Positions 1 to 9,541 of a stretch of 11,611 nucleotides of DNA are shown here, in pieces; position 1 is the first letter of the stretch, and each line of letters starts with the position of its first letter. Under the pieces are notes generated by a model. That model was given only the letters and a program-made list of their open reading frames with translations, had not been told where the DNA came from and searched no databases. The stretch is from assembly GCA_015680635.1 (NCBI GenBank), contig JAABOA010000478.1:2987-14597 (forward strand), read 5' to 3'. Source of the DNA: Lunasporangiospora selenospora (Eukaryota > Mortierellomycota > Mortierellomycetes > Mortierellales > Mortierellaceae). The position numbers were made by a program, and so were the translations under genes.

Positions 1-90
1 AGATGAGGGAAGGGAGAGGAGAGAATGGGTACGAAGATGGCTATGGGGATTTCCAGCGATACTGGGGCCTGGCTGGTTATTTAAACAGAA
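1..90 (-). promoter_or_regulatory. Possible promoter and 5' leader of an off-window minus-strand gene
   Basis: Read on the minus strand, a TATA-like TTTAAATAA lies near 78-86, and about 50 bases downstream positions 1-30 become a C/T-rich tract. The same pyrimidine-rich style precedes the start codons of the PDS5 and NAF1 genes in this window. This fits the start region of a gene running leftward out of the window. No coding sequence of that gene is visible, so the call rests only on composition and one AT-rich element. Confidence 0.25.
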
Positions 91-837
91 TTCGAGCAGT
101 CGGACGGAGCAGACCCGAGGTTTCAGCGTTTTGACAATCCGCAACAAAAAAAAATGTTCTGCACTTACTCATCTCTCCAATGTGGAACAGAGAGACCACT
201 TCAGCTTTTTTTTTTCTTTTTCTTTTTTGCCAATCTGGAAATACAATGTAGCCCGAGTCCACTCCCAAAGCGTGGGCATAACTGGCGAGTGTTCTTTTTT
301 TAATACTGCATACTAGAGGGGCTGGGTCTCGAGGAGATGACAGTCAGAGTGGTCGATTTGTTATGTGTTTGTTAGAGTCCACTCATGCTCAAGTAAAATT
401 CGGAGTTGTTAGATTTTTCTTATGCACAGACCTAATTTTTACCCTATTTGATCTTTCACAGCCATTTCTCTCTATCGTCTCGAGTCTTGATGATTAACAT
501 CCATATCCAAGCACCCATCGGATGCTCCCCCCCACTAAAGGTCGTGTACAATACTCTATTCTATTGTCCCACACCCGGCCGATGCTACAAGGACTGGGGA
601 TTAAGACATCCATGACCTAATGAACAAACGTGTGCCACTCTCAAGTTCGATTGTTGCCTGTTGCTATATTAAGCCCCGCGGCAGCTGTGTGGCCAGGACC
701 CTCCCCTCTTCCCTTCGGCCCCAGATCAACACTCGTCATGTCTGACTGAGGAAATCATCTGTGTCTGGCTAGCCGATGTCGGGTTCTGTTTGTAGTGGAA
801 GAATTTTAGCACCAGCCTCATCCATGAACAAGGCCTC
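91..837. other. Intergenic stretch with no gene seen
   Basis: No open frame here carries a recognisable domain or a supportable exon set; the two frames of about 60 codons at 77-316 face each other on opposite strands and look like chance. There are A and T homopolymers near 145-153 and 205-229 and a C run near 526-533. I looked for a tRNA cloverleaf around the GTTCGA-like stretch at 646-651 and found no matching acceptor or anticodon stems. Confidence 0.5.
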
Positions 838-1433
838 CTAATCAAAACTCAGGCAATCCACCCGTTTCTGTTTACTTATGGCCTTTTGGCTCTCTGTTTG
901 CTCTTGCGGTTCCTGTGGTTCCTGTTCAAGGAAGCTTTCCAGATCGGTTATGTCCATTCTATCAGCCACTTGGTACTCGCTTACTCTTACCCAATCAGGT
1001 AAACAATGAAAAGGAAGAAGTAAAAATAACCTCTTTGGAATTGTTGGTCAAGTACCGTGTACCATATTTTCTTGATCGTCACTTTCCTCGAAATGGGAGT
1101 AGAAGAATCATTGTCCACCCAAACGCTCTCAGATTCTGGTTTGTCTAGGCACACGGGCCCCTCTGGCCAATCATGCACCATGACATAATCCCCTTGTTGC
1201 ACAGTGGCTGTGCTCTCCTCTGCCAGAATTGACTTGGAGCCTTGGGTTACATTTTTGAAATGAGTGATGGTGCTTGATGTTGTGACAAAGTTATGCTCGG
1301 ATTAGGTGTCACTGTAGCTGCGAGAGGATGGCCCAGTGTCAAAGAGGTGTGAGCGCATTGACACTTAAGCTGGGCTCATGATCGTCGTTGGACTGTAGCG
1401 ACCGTGTTTAAATTGAGCTCTGGAATCCACAAC
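838..1433 (-). pseudogene. Possible decayed coding relic, identity unknown
   Basis: One minus-strand frame from 1433 to about 1031 reads as ordinary protein but is broken by TAA codons at 1365-1367 and 1302-1304; it is then open to a TGA at 987. A second minus-strand frame, open from about 1045 to a TAG at 838-840, carries an acidic, Q/E-rich segment. The open stretch includes the peptide GDYVMVHDWPEGPV. Both blocks lie in the same orientation with protein-like composition, which suggests a degraded multi-exon gene or transposon remnant. I recognise no family. Chance open frames in non-coding DNA are a serious alternative. Confidence 0.22.
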
Positions 1434-1675
1434 TTTTTTAAATCAAAGAATACGATCGTCGGATCGTAAAGTTTGGAAGACATCAAAGTGGAAAAAAAAA
1501 AAGATCATAGCATTGTGCGTGGCGTAGGTGGGAGGAGGGGTAGGCTAACTAAATTTTGGTTATTTAATGGCAAAGAAGTTCTGCGTTTGTCTCAGCTATT
1601 TTGCCTGACAAAAGACAAGACAGGCTCTCTTGATCAATACCCCCCCCCCCAAACGTCAACTGCAGCTATTGGTGC
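1434..1675. other. PDS5 downstream region
   Basis: This stretch follows the PDS5 stop codon on the minus strand and probably holds its 3' UTR. It contains an 11-base C run (1640-1650 on the plus strand, so a G run in the mRNA sense) and a 10-base A run at 1492-1501. No gene is seen. The homopolymer runs make base counts here prone to sequencing error. Confidence 0.45.
1563..1568 (-). terminator. Candidate PDS5 polyadenylation signal (ATTAAA)
   Basis: The minus strand reads ATTAAA about 110 bases after the PDS5 stop codon, a common variant of the AATAAA polyadenylation hexamer. Distance and orientation fit. The cleavage site cannot be located from sequence alone. Confidence 0.35.
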
Positions 1676-4600
1676 TTAAGAGTCATCTTCATCACTCTCA
1701 TTCTCCCCTTCGCTTCCTTCCTCTGCATAGATAGCATTGGACTTTGCTGCTCGCGACGCCATCCTAAATGATAAAAGAGACAAAAAGGCAGTGTTTAGGT
1801 TAGAACTAGAGGCTTACTGAGGACTGAAGATCTTTTTCACTGCAAGGACCATATGCTATTCCTTCGTACCTTCTTGTCGGTTCCTTTGGAAGGGTGCTAG
1901 CCTTCATCTTTTTAGACTTGATTCTCTTGGTGGCTCGGCTCGACCAGGTCGATGACCCCTCGCCATTGTTCTCTTCGTCATCTTCAATGGCGCCGTCAGC
2001 TCCGTCGATTCTTCCAGGTGACGGAGACCGAGATCGTCGCTTGACGGCCTGGCCCATCTTTCGCTCCATTCCTCCAGAGCCTCCAGAAACCTTGGGCTTC
2101 CGTTCCACTTTGTGCTCTCTAGCCCTCACCCATTCTTGAGAGAGATAGTTCTTTGTGGAAATCTGATCAGCAGAATACAGAAACATGTAAATTAGGTCAA
2201 GGCTAAACTGAGACACAAACCCAATAGCGTCTGTTGGAAGAAATGGAAAGTAAAGAGAAAGAAGGGATGACACAGGCTTCACACCAGCAAATAGAGACAT
2301 CAGATGGCCTGGTATTTTTTTTCTCCTTACCTCCGCGTTGAGTTCAGCCTGACCAAGAGGCACAAAGAGCTCGCGAGGTAACTTGACCTGGCCAGGGTAG
2401 CTCGTCAATGTCCAATTGTGTATCTTGCTCTTTTCCTGGATAATGTACTGCGTCATGTCACTCAAGATATACAAATTCTAGATAAAAGGTAGTTGACAGA
2501 GATGAGTGAGTGTTTCATTGTATGGCTCACGGTACATGTCAAACAGGAGCTAGATTGTCAATTACTAGGGTCATACCTGGGTATGCTCCGTAGGCTCCGC
2601 AAACCGCACGGTTTTCAGTAAAGATGCAATATGAAAGATGAGCGAGATATTTTCAGACTTGGCCATCGATGCAAGATAGAACTCAATGTATCTACAAAAA
2701 TGATTCACGGCCAAGAATAGCTCTAATTAGTTCTCGAATATACAATAAGAGAAGAACAAGATAGGCACCACAATCAATCAGATCAATTACTTGGACACAA
2801 GGTTGAGGTCATTGACGGTATGAGTGTCTTGAGTATCTAAGCAGATGTTGCTCTCAGGGGCTTTGACCACAAAGTCTGGGTGGTTGGCCAGCAAGTGAAG
2901 CACTCTAACCAGCGTGAGTTCATTCCACATCATATTGCTTCCTACTGTTTCAACGACAACAGCGACAACAACGACAAAGAGTCCTGTTAACACACATTTA
3001 AAGTTCCATGTGTCATCTAGTCATATTTGATCCGTCATCCGAATAGCCTAGAGAGCTTACCAGGTTCTTGATTCTTCATCAGGAACTTGCGTATCTGGAA
3101 TCGCCAATCCATTTCGGGCTCATGCGCTGCGAGAACCAATACAGCCAAATAGCGGACGTGAAGCTCACGGAAACGGAGATATTTCATAATTCTACTCGCG
3201 AATCCATGCCGGACCTTGTAGACTGGGTCTTGGATCACAAGCGCCAATTGCTTATATTCGGACACGGAGACCATCCTCTCATAGATCGGTCGGTTTCGCG
3301 TGAGCTTGAGAGCAAACTTTGCTGCATTCAGGCGCAAGTGGCTCTTCATCACTTTGCTGCAATTCGACCATGGTCGCCATTGGAGCATTAAGTGGTTAGT
3401 TATGGCAGACTCGCAAGGACACCAAAGTGTCGGTGTAAACATGAAAATGGACTTGGCTGCTTACTTTGTGTTCTTGGCCTCTACAAGTTCACCTTCCTGA
3501 CTAATCAGAGTCCAGATGAGTTTAAAGAGTGGACGGGTGGTCTCTTGTGCTACGGTAGCGTCGCTGGCCATCACAATGGATCGGTTGAGCAGCACTTTCA
3601 GCCCAAGGATCTATCAATAGCACGAATGCCAATCACGAGAGCGTAATTGAGTATTAGTAGACATATTCCTCCATAGAGTACTTGTAAATAGCATATTCTT
3701 ATTTGCGAGAAGCAAAAGGCATTACCTTGGACAAGGAATAAGAATCCAGTTCTGACTTTTCCACCCAATCTTCTTCAGCGCCATACGTAGTCTATAGGGG
3801 TGTTGAGTGGTCAGCAAATGACAAATCCAACAGTACCAATGATACAAATCGAAAAAAGTTTGGCAGCAGATGGGCAAGAGGGAGGGGGGTGGGGGTCTTA
3901 CCTCCTGATCAGGAATATTGGACATTAACAGCTTCTTGACAATGAATGAAACGACTTCACTGCTGACAGCTTCAAAGGCTTCAGGGCAGTACAAAACCAT
4001 TTTTGAGAGAATGCTCAGATCTTTGAGCAAATCGATCGAATCGACGTCCAGTCTAGCTGCGGCCGTCTAGGGACATAAAAGTTGTTCAATAGAAACAAAG
4101 GAAAAGAGGGGTCAGGTTTAAGCAAAAGCTAGATAAACCCTCTCTCGCCCTAAGAATAATAATAAGAAACGATCACTCATACCTTTGCAATCTCTCGGCA
4201 TGTAGTATCGTTTCCTAGGATGCTAGCCAAAATAGTAACCGCATTCGCTGATTGAGCTGCCGTACCCGACTTTACAATAGCCTGAAGTGTTGACTTGGCT
4301 TTGGAATCAACTGGCAACGACTTTGGAGAGTGCTTTGCATAGTCTGCAAGCGTCTGCAAGGACTCGGTCACTGTAATTGATGTATGAAATTTGGATATGT
4401 GTCAGAAAGCCACAAATCTCTCTCATTGATAATGTCAATAACACCTTTATGTAAAGAGTGGTTACCTCCTGCAGACTCGCGATCGTGAAGCAGCGACATC
4501 ATCTCCGAGAGATGATCCTCAAAAATAGCAGGGAATGCAAAAGCAATTGACTTTAGCAACTCTGCAGATGTCTGGCGGTACTCGCTGTCTTGTCCAATAC

Positions 4601-7600
4601 TACGAACCAAGGATGTAATGACCTCTTTGTTGATAACGGTCATGCTGATTCGTTGGATAAGGATTGAGAATGTCTCCACTGTTGCGGGTGACATGTTCTC
4701 CAATCTAGTCAAAGTCTCTTTCTATTTTTCAAAAGGCGAGTCAGTTTAAGCGGTAATCAGACCTTGAGAAAAGATGCAATTGGCCTTTGGTTCCTAGGTG
4801 AAGCACAAGATAAACTCTGGTGTACTCACCCCGGCCTTTCGAATTTGCTTTAGGGTCAAGGTGTAATCCATGCAGTTGGTAATAGAGCGTTCAAACTGCT
4901 CGTCAAACAGCTTTACGAACTTGAACAGTTGCACCGAACTGGCCGTTGGATCTGGCAGTCGATCTAGCATACGAAAGTAAAATAAAGGGGCGTGCTCAGT
5001 CCATACTGTTTGCACGAATGTGTTACGATTTAATAGCAGCAACAAGAGACTAAACATACCAGAGAGATGTGAAATAATGGCGTCTAGTTTCTTGTTGAGC
5101 TCCTCATCCTCACTGTCTTTGGGTAGGCTCTAATATAACAACAGGAGCGTGTAAGTAATAGTCACGACTGGGTTGACCAGAAATGATTGAACGAGTTGAG
5201 CGAGATGGAGAAGCATACCTTTCGTTGGTCGAGAAGTCTTAGCAATGCCGTCATCCCTGATCGAGCCCTACATGCGAGATTTTGAGAATACAGTTAGCCC
5301 ATGTCGAGTGCAAGATCGTGGTTGTGATCGTGTTCGTTTGTGACATACTCTACACAACGAACAAACAAGGACAGCAATCCAGCACGGCTACGGTCATCGA
5401 GAAGTGAGAAGGTCGTCAATAGTCTCTGGGCTCTGACAGTGACATTGCCATGCGGAGGGAACACCTTGGTAAGCACAGCATAGTCAACAAATGAGCTACA
5501 GTAAATGTAAAAGCGTCAGGTTTTAGAGACGATGGCCATCTTAGCTTTGGATCTTTTCCACACGCACAAAATGCCACTGTTCCCGTCTTAACTTACAACA
5601 CTTCTGTATCATTAATGTAAATGGCATGAAGAACTGCCGATGGCATCCATCCAAAATGTGAGACGCACGCCTGCGTTCCGTTTTCACTATTTCAGATAGA
5701 GAAAAGGAAAGAGATGGGTAAGCGACAGTTTCCCGATTAACAAAAAGGCCTCTTTAAAAAGTAACTTCGATTTACATTTCTGGGTAGGCTTGGTCGAATA
5801 ACACCGACAATGCTTTGATAGCTTCCCTGGCCACAGATTTCTAAAAGTCAATCCAGGATTACCATAAATAAATGAACCATATCCTTCAGAACGACATATG
5901 TCCCCGCCATCTTTAAAAAGTTACTTACCTTCTTGTCTCTACAACGGTGCCCAACTTGGACCAGCGTCTGCTTCTGGATATGGTGTAAGCTCGTCTCATA
6001 ATCAAAGCCTCCAACGATCTTGCATGCAGTGGCCCGGACTTTCTCGTCAGGGTCAATCACTTTGTCAATAAGACCCTCTATGTTGTTAAGAACCAAAAGA
6101 GTACTGTTACATTGTTGTTTTAAGATATACATATTTTGTCCGGGATGATAGCAATGCATACCATTCAATTCTTTTGACAAGGAGGCGTGTGCTTGGACCA
6201 AGTCTGTAAGCGATTCTAGCCATGCAATACGAACTTGCGCCGCCTTGTCATTCCGCCTAATAGTGATTTTGGTGATTCATAAAAGAGAGGACGTATTGCC
6301 ATGTCGGTTATTGGCATGCTACCCATCAAGAAGGCGAATTCCGGATCCTGGGTACCCCGTGCCTACCTCTGAAGCCATGCTTTCCAGGTCGATTCATATT
6401 GAGCAGGGAGCTGAGAGGTTTTCTCCGCAAACATCTGGCCAAGGGATTTAGTGGCAAGTGTTCTGATAGTAACGTTGGTGATCTGCATGAGCCCCACAAG
6501 AATGTCATTTCGAGCGGTATTAGTTAGTCATACAAGAGGCTTATAGGTTCTTTCTGCAGCAGGATCCATTGAATGCTGAGACTTTACTGCTAACCTTAAG
6601 CTCCTCCTCAAGTTGAGGAATGACGTTGAGTAGCAAGCTGGGGGCGGCTTTGTTCAGTTCAACAATCAACCTATGGATAGTTTTGATGTCCTCGAGTTCC
6701 TTTGTTGTCAATCCTTCTTTGTTTGCGGTCGAGATGATGTCCAGGAAGTACTAGAGTGGATAGTGTATAGGTTAGAAAAGCCAGTATCTCTGAATATACC
6801 TGTAATACGTCTGGTGTTGGCAGTTGAATATCTGATGCAAGATGAAAAGCCATGTACCTGGAAGACATATCGCTGAAGCTTGTCTGAGCAGGCATTCACC
6901 AAGTCACACGCAAGACGATACGCTGCTGGATTATCAAACTATTGAGCGATCAAATGGAAAGAAACCCATTAGGGAAGCAGCAGTCAACAGTGAGAATGGT
7001 GTAGATAAAGCTTGATGTTAAAGAATGTATTACAAGAAATGATGGGTTGTACTTACCTTTTGCCTGTGGAGGAACTGCGCCAAAATAATATCTACAATCT
7101 CCTGTGGCAAGTTCTTTGCTTCGTCAAGGACATGCTGGAGAAGCTCAGACATGCAGATCTGTATGTTCTTGGCAAGCTGTGGTCTATAAAGAAAATGTAG
7201 TATAAAAATAGCCAGGGGTTTAGCAAATGACCATTTCTAAACCACCAATCCCTCTATTCCAATGATCCACAAGGATAGACCTGCTCTTACCGAACGTCGT
7301 CAAAGGTGTTTCGGAAGAGATCGATAATCAACTCATTGGCATTCTTGAGATCGGTAATTAAAACGATACTCTTGACTGCTGACAGACTTTCCAGAAGGTA
7401 AAAGTGGGCGTTGTAGTATGTTCCGTTGGGGTTGGCAATGTTCCTCAGTTCATTAACAAAGAGCATAAAGATTGTCTAGTAAATCATCCAAGATTTGTCC
7501 AGTTAGCGAGTTGCCGTGAAAGATAAGAGGGGCGAGCACCCAAGGCAAAGCAGAGGGTGATCGGAGTAGATTTTGTGATTTTCAAACTAACCTTGAGGTT

Positions 7601-7972
7601 GTTACTCGAGTATGGTGCGTCGGGGGCGTAGAGGCGAAGCATGTCTGCGATACAACAGGCGGCATACGCTCGAACTCCTTTATCCTTGTGATTCACAACA
7701 GCGGGTTCAATGAGTTGCTTGCTAACGGCGGTAAGGGATGCTTGGTCGACAGACTCCTGCTCCATGTCTTTTAATTCAAAGTGCAACTCCTGGAAGATGA
7801 GGGAGAAAGACACAAATGACATTGTCAGTCTCCACATGACAGAAAGAGTCTCCATGAATGTCGGACGCCAAGGTCAATGGACATGGTGTACCTTGACTTT
7901 CTTGAGGAGTTCTGCAGCACTTCCACCAAGTTTTTGGTGGAACTGCAGTTTTTTGGAGACTGGAGTCACCAT
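1676..7972 (-). CDS. PDS5: Sister chromatid cohesion protein PDS5, 26 exons, 1232 aa
   Basis: PDS5 is a nuclear HEAT-repeat protein that binds the cohesin ring and controls its loading, release and acetylation. The N-terminal part has the family signature YAACCIADMLRLYAPDAPY; its APDAPY motif (residues about 82-87) is the known docking site for Wapl/YSR-type partners. Alpha-helical HEAT repeats fill most of the chain to about residue 1100. Family blocks in order are FYLLESLSAVKS, NVIPQLEEELK, DPDEKVRATACKIVGG, YFRMLDRLPD, HLRLNAAKFALKL and HLLANHPDF. The tail is basic and acidic, with KRRSRSPSPGR (about 1147-1157), KRIKSKKMK (about 1185-1193, likely nuclear localisation) and an acidic C-terminus. 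The SP dipeptides resemble kinase targets. The start ATG at 7972 sits in CACCATGG, a strong initiation context. The length resembles other fungal Pds5 proteins. Family assignment is very secure; a few splice sites could shift by a codon. Confidence 0.95.
2942..2947 (-). other. PDS5: Tandem NAGNAG splice acceptor of PDS5 exon 22
   Basis: On the minus strand the acceptor reads CAGTAG. Cutting after the first AG starts the exon at 2944 and cutting after the second starts it at 2941. Both keep the frame because the previous exon ends on a phase-1 G, so the products differ by one residue (VGSN or GSN). A third in-frame AG lies upstream, near the TTAAC that looks like the branch site, and is less likely to be used. 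Confidence 0.55.
3872..3895 (+). other. G-quadruplex-type motif in PDS5 intron 18
   Basis: Four G tracts of 3, 3, 6 and 5 bases are separated by loops of 5, 1 and 1 bases on the plus strand, which meets the usual pattern for a potential G-quadruplex. It lies on the strand opposite the PDS5 mRNA sense, immediately next to the GTAAG donor of intron 18 (3897-3901), so the pre-mRNA carries a C-rich tract just after that donor. Whether it folds or has a role is unknown. Confidence 0.5.
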
Positions 7973-8189
7973 GGTGAGGTTTCTGGTATGAGGGAGAGAG
8001 AGAGAAGTGGATTAAAAGAGAGAAAGAAAGGGACAGGGCTAGACCAAATGAACTGATGGTGATGGAGCCAAAACGCGCGCCTCTTTTGGGCTCGAAATTT
8101 TGGTGGCGAAGAACAGCGGCTTTGTCAACCAAACTGTTTTCAGTCCATTAATGGCCGCTGTCACACAATCTTTCTTACAGTTTTGAACA
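7973..8189. promoter_or_regulatory. Divergent promoter between PDS5 and the TFIIIC subunit gene
   Basis: Only 217 bases separate the two start codons, which point away from each other, so the core promoters must share this stretch. On the PDS5 side, 7989-8037 is a long GA tract on the plus strand (CT-rich in the PDS5 leader). Near the middle, 8071-8080 reads AAACGCGCGC and contains ACGCG, the core of MCB/MBF-type cell-cycle elements, and TGGTGGCGAA follows at 8101-8110. On the TFIIIC side TTCTTACAG at 8172-8180 resembles a splice acceptor, so a 5' UTR intron is possible. The cell-cycle reading is an inference from short motifs. Confidence 0.6.
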
Positions 8190-9334
8190 ATGGATGGACC
8201 CAAGACCTCGACAATGGAGCTGGCGCCTCTTTACACGGCGCCACGCGACAAGTTCTTCTCGGTCGAGTTCCCGGGACACATAAAGAGCCTTGACAGAGTC
8301 AAAGAGGCTCTTGGAGGTGATCAGGCCATTATTAATGCAAGTCTCTTCATTGCAACATTGCAGGAAAAAAAAGGTGGCTAGTTTTCATATGGCTCAAAAG
8401 TTAATACTGGCTCTTTGTTTGAATGGTTCTTTATTTTTATTTATGGGGGGGGGGGACCTTCCAGGCATATTTGGGTGGAGCGCCTCTGGATCTTCGATAC
8501 AGGATCAAAGACCCGTTTGCAATTCCTATTCAAGGAGATACTCTCTCAACCGCTAATATGCTCTTGAAAGCCACCAAGCGATACAAAGTCAAACGCAAAC
8601 CAGGAGCCCAACGATCTCTACCACCTTATCGCGAACCAACAGAAGATGACGTGCTCTATGACGAGGACGAGGCCCCTGAGGTCACCTTCGAGATGATTGG
8701 AATGGTCCCCAAGACAACTCGATTCTCTGGTCTTGCGGACTATCAACATATTGTCGACCCCAGGGACGAACTTGCCAAAATCAAAAGGGATCTTATTGAC
8801 ATCAATTGTGGGTATCCAAACTCCAGAGTGCTTTTCTAGCTCGTGTGTACTACTGTGTTGCTAGTTGTACTAAATTGCCATCCTTGCACCGTTAATAGAT
8901 GAAGAGCTCATTTCCATCAAGGTCGATAATCTTAATCCCGTCGAAGACTATTCAACGACACAGCTGGTTCCACCTCCATATATTTCAAAGGCAAATGTGC
9001 CCATGCCATACAAGTAAGTGCCTTTTGTTGAAATGACCTCCCCATCAAGAAGTCTGATGACCCTCTTTTGATCGAATACGAACCCTCACTACCTAATTTT
9101 CATAGATACAAGGCGAGAAATGGAACAGAAAGCGAACTCGGTATCGATGATCTTGAGCTGGATGAACAACTTTATACTAGAAAAAAAGGTGGCCGGCGAC
9201 GATACAAAAAGAAAAAAGCCGACGCTTCGAGTTCAGCAGTTTCTACCAACATCGAAAGTGATGATCTCGAGGAAGGAGAGGAGGAAGAAAGGGATGAGGA
9301 GGAGGATGAGGAAGAAGGGGAGGACGATGACTAG
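8190..9334 (+). CDS. TFIIIC tau95/GTF3C5-type subunit lacking the DNA-binding domain, 277 aa
   Basis: Homologues of this subunit (human GTF3C5, yeast Tfc1, S. pombe Sfc1) belong to TFIIIC, which recognises the A and B boxes of tRNA genes and recruits RNA polymerase III machinery. Exons are 8190-8336, 8465-8807, 8899-9013 and 9106-9334 (834 nt). Family blocks are VEFPGHIKSLDRVKEALGG (about residues 25-43), LDLRYRIKDPF (57-67), a TLSTANMLLK helix, GMVPKTTRFSGLADYQ (128-143) and PPPYISKANVPMPYKYK (about 188-204). In full-length relatives a winged-helix-type DNA-binding domain with RPIWSR and WIRFGYDPR motifs follows this point. Here the chain passes straight to a basic patch, RKKGGRRRYKKKK (227-239), and an acidic tail (about 253-277). 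The human protein is about 519 residues. Start context is AACAATGG. Identity of the N-terminal region is firm; function as a complete TFIIIC subunit is uncertain. Confidence 0.88.
8337..8464 (+). other. GC-AG intron 1 of the TFIIIC subunit gene
   Basis: The donor is AAT then GCAAGT and the acceptor is TTCCAG, giving a 128-nt phase-0 intron. GCAAGT is the classic GC-AG donor consensus. All nearby GT donors (8295, 8340 and 8373 regions) leave a phase-1 end that does not join in frame to the only suitable acceptor. With the GC donor the protein aligns without gaps to GTF3C5 across the junction (GGDQAIINAY then LGGAPLDLRYR). Reading through the intron meets a TAG at 8379-8381. An 11-base G run (8445-8455) sits where a pyrimidine tract would be expected, 9 bases before the acceptor. 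Confidence 0.75.
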
Positions 9335-9343
9335 CTCAAGCGA

Positions 9344-9349
9344 AATAAA
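9344..9349 (+). terminator. Candidate polyadenylation signal of the TFIIIC subunit gene
   Basis: AATAAA lies 10 bases after the TAG stop codon on the plus strand. If used, the 3' UTR would be very short. No other perfect plus-strand hexamer was noticed in the gap. Confidence 0.5.
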
Positions 9350-9482
9350 TATAGTATTTCTCACAGCAAATGTCATGTTCTTCAAAGGCTAAATAATCTT
9401 TCTGGAGCCTAATGCAAACAACAGGCAAACAATTTTTATATGGAAAGCACCAAATACTATTATTTAGTCATCGCGAATGCCC

Positions 9483-9488
9483 TTTATT
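9483..9488 (-). terminator. Candidate polyadenylation signal of NAF1
   Basis: The minus strand reads AATAAA about 55 bases after the TAA at 9542-9544, and nearly 290 bases after the alternative stop at 9777-9779. Its position favours the longer, polyglutamine-containing end of the gene, though it would serve either. Confidence 0.5.
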
Positions 9489-9541
9489 CAGGCGATATCA
9501 ACGAGTACTATGCAAGATACTAGAGATACAAAAAAAAAGTA

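Larger units (their letters stand above)
1676..7972 (-). other. PDS5: PDS5 exon map
   Basis: Exons on the minus strand, 5' to 3': 7972-7892, 7789-7592, 7475-7291, 7183-7057, 6938-6858, 6750-6595, 6482-6367, 6256-6162, 6077-5929, 5840-5776, 5686-5597, 5495-5349, 5267-5219, 5129-5060, 5005-4830, 4721-4466, 4370-4183, 4066-3902, 3791-3726, 3610-3465, 3356-3061, 2944-2791, 2691-2577, 2477-2331, 2162-1870, 1763-1676. Every junction was chosen so that the reading frame holds and introns begin GT and end AG. The sum is 3699 nt including the stop. Introns run from 54 nt (between 5060 and 5005) to 168 nt (between 2331 and 2162). Exon 7 starts at the CAG 39 nt downstream of a CTAAC branch-like site; that choice gives a gapless fit to the vertebrate PDS5 block after LEEELK. 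Exon 22 has a tandem acceptor. Confidence 0.85.
9335..9541. other. Convergent intergenic region with two 3' UTRs
   Basis: The TFIIIC subunit gene and NAF1 end facing each other 207 bases apart. Each has an AATAAA hexamer in the gap, described separately. An A run at 9530-9538 lies just beyond the NAF1 stop (T run in the NAF1 sense). No further gene is seen. Confidence 0.6.

Noticed and set aside
560-690. Possible tRNA around a GTTCGA-like B-box
   Set aside because: The B-box match is poor (AGTTCGATT), and no acceptor, D-arm or anticodon stem can be paired around it.
3611-3640. Peptide IRAI just upstream of PDS5 exon 20, resembling the IQAI of vertebrate PDS5
   Set aside because: It is in another frame and runs into a TGA. 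The modelled junction giving KILGLKVLLNR already aligns with the family without gaps.
3068-3646. Plus-strand open frames of 66 to 107 codons
   Set aside because: They are antisense to PDS5 exons 20 and 21, which are supported by family similarity and correct splicing.
6314-6356. Cluster of SphI, EcoRI, BspEI, BamHI and KpnI recognition sites resembling a cloning polylinker
   Set aside because: It lies wholly inside PDS5 intron 7, which has normal length and splice sites. The order matches no polylinker I know, and flanking coding sequence is continuous, so coincidence is the simplest reading.
6483-6530. Upstream start for PDS5 exon 7 near the open frame reading NDILVGLM
   Set aside because: There is no AG acceptor upstream of it in frame, and an in-frame TGA and the CTAAC branch-like site lie just before. 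Starting at CAG|ATC (6482) fits the PDS5 family without gaps.
7710-8132. Open frames across the PDS5 5' end and divergent promoter on both strands
   Set aside because: They are shadows of PDS5 exons 1 and 2, intron 1 and promoter sequence, with low-complexity composition and no domain.
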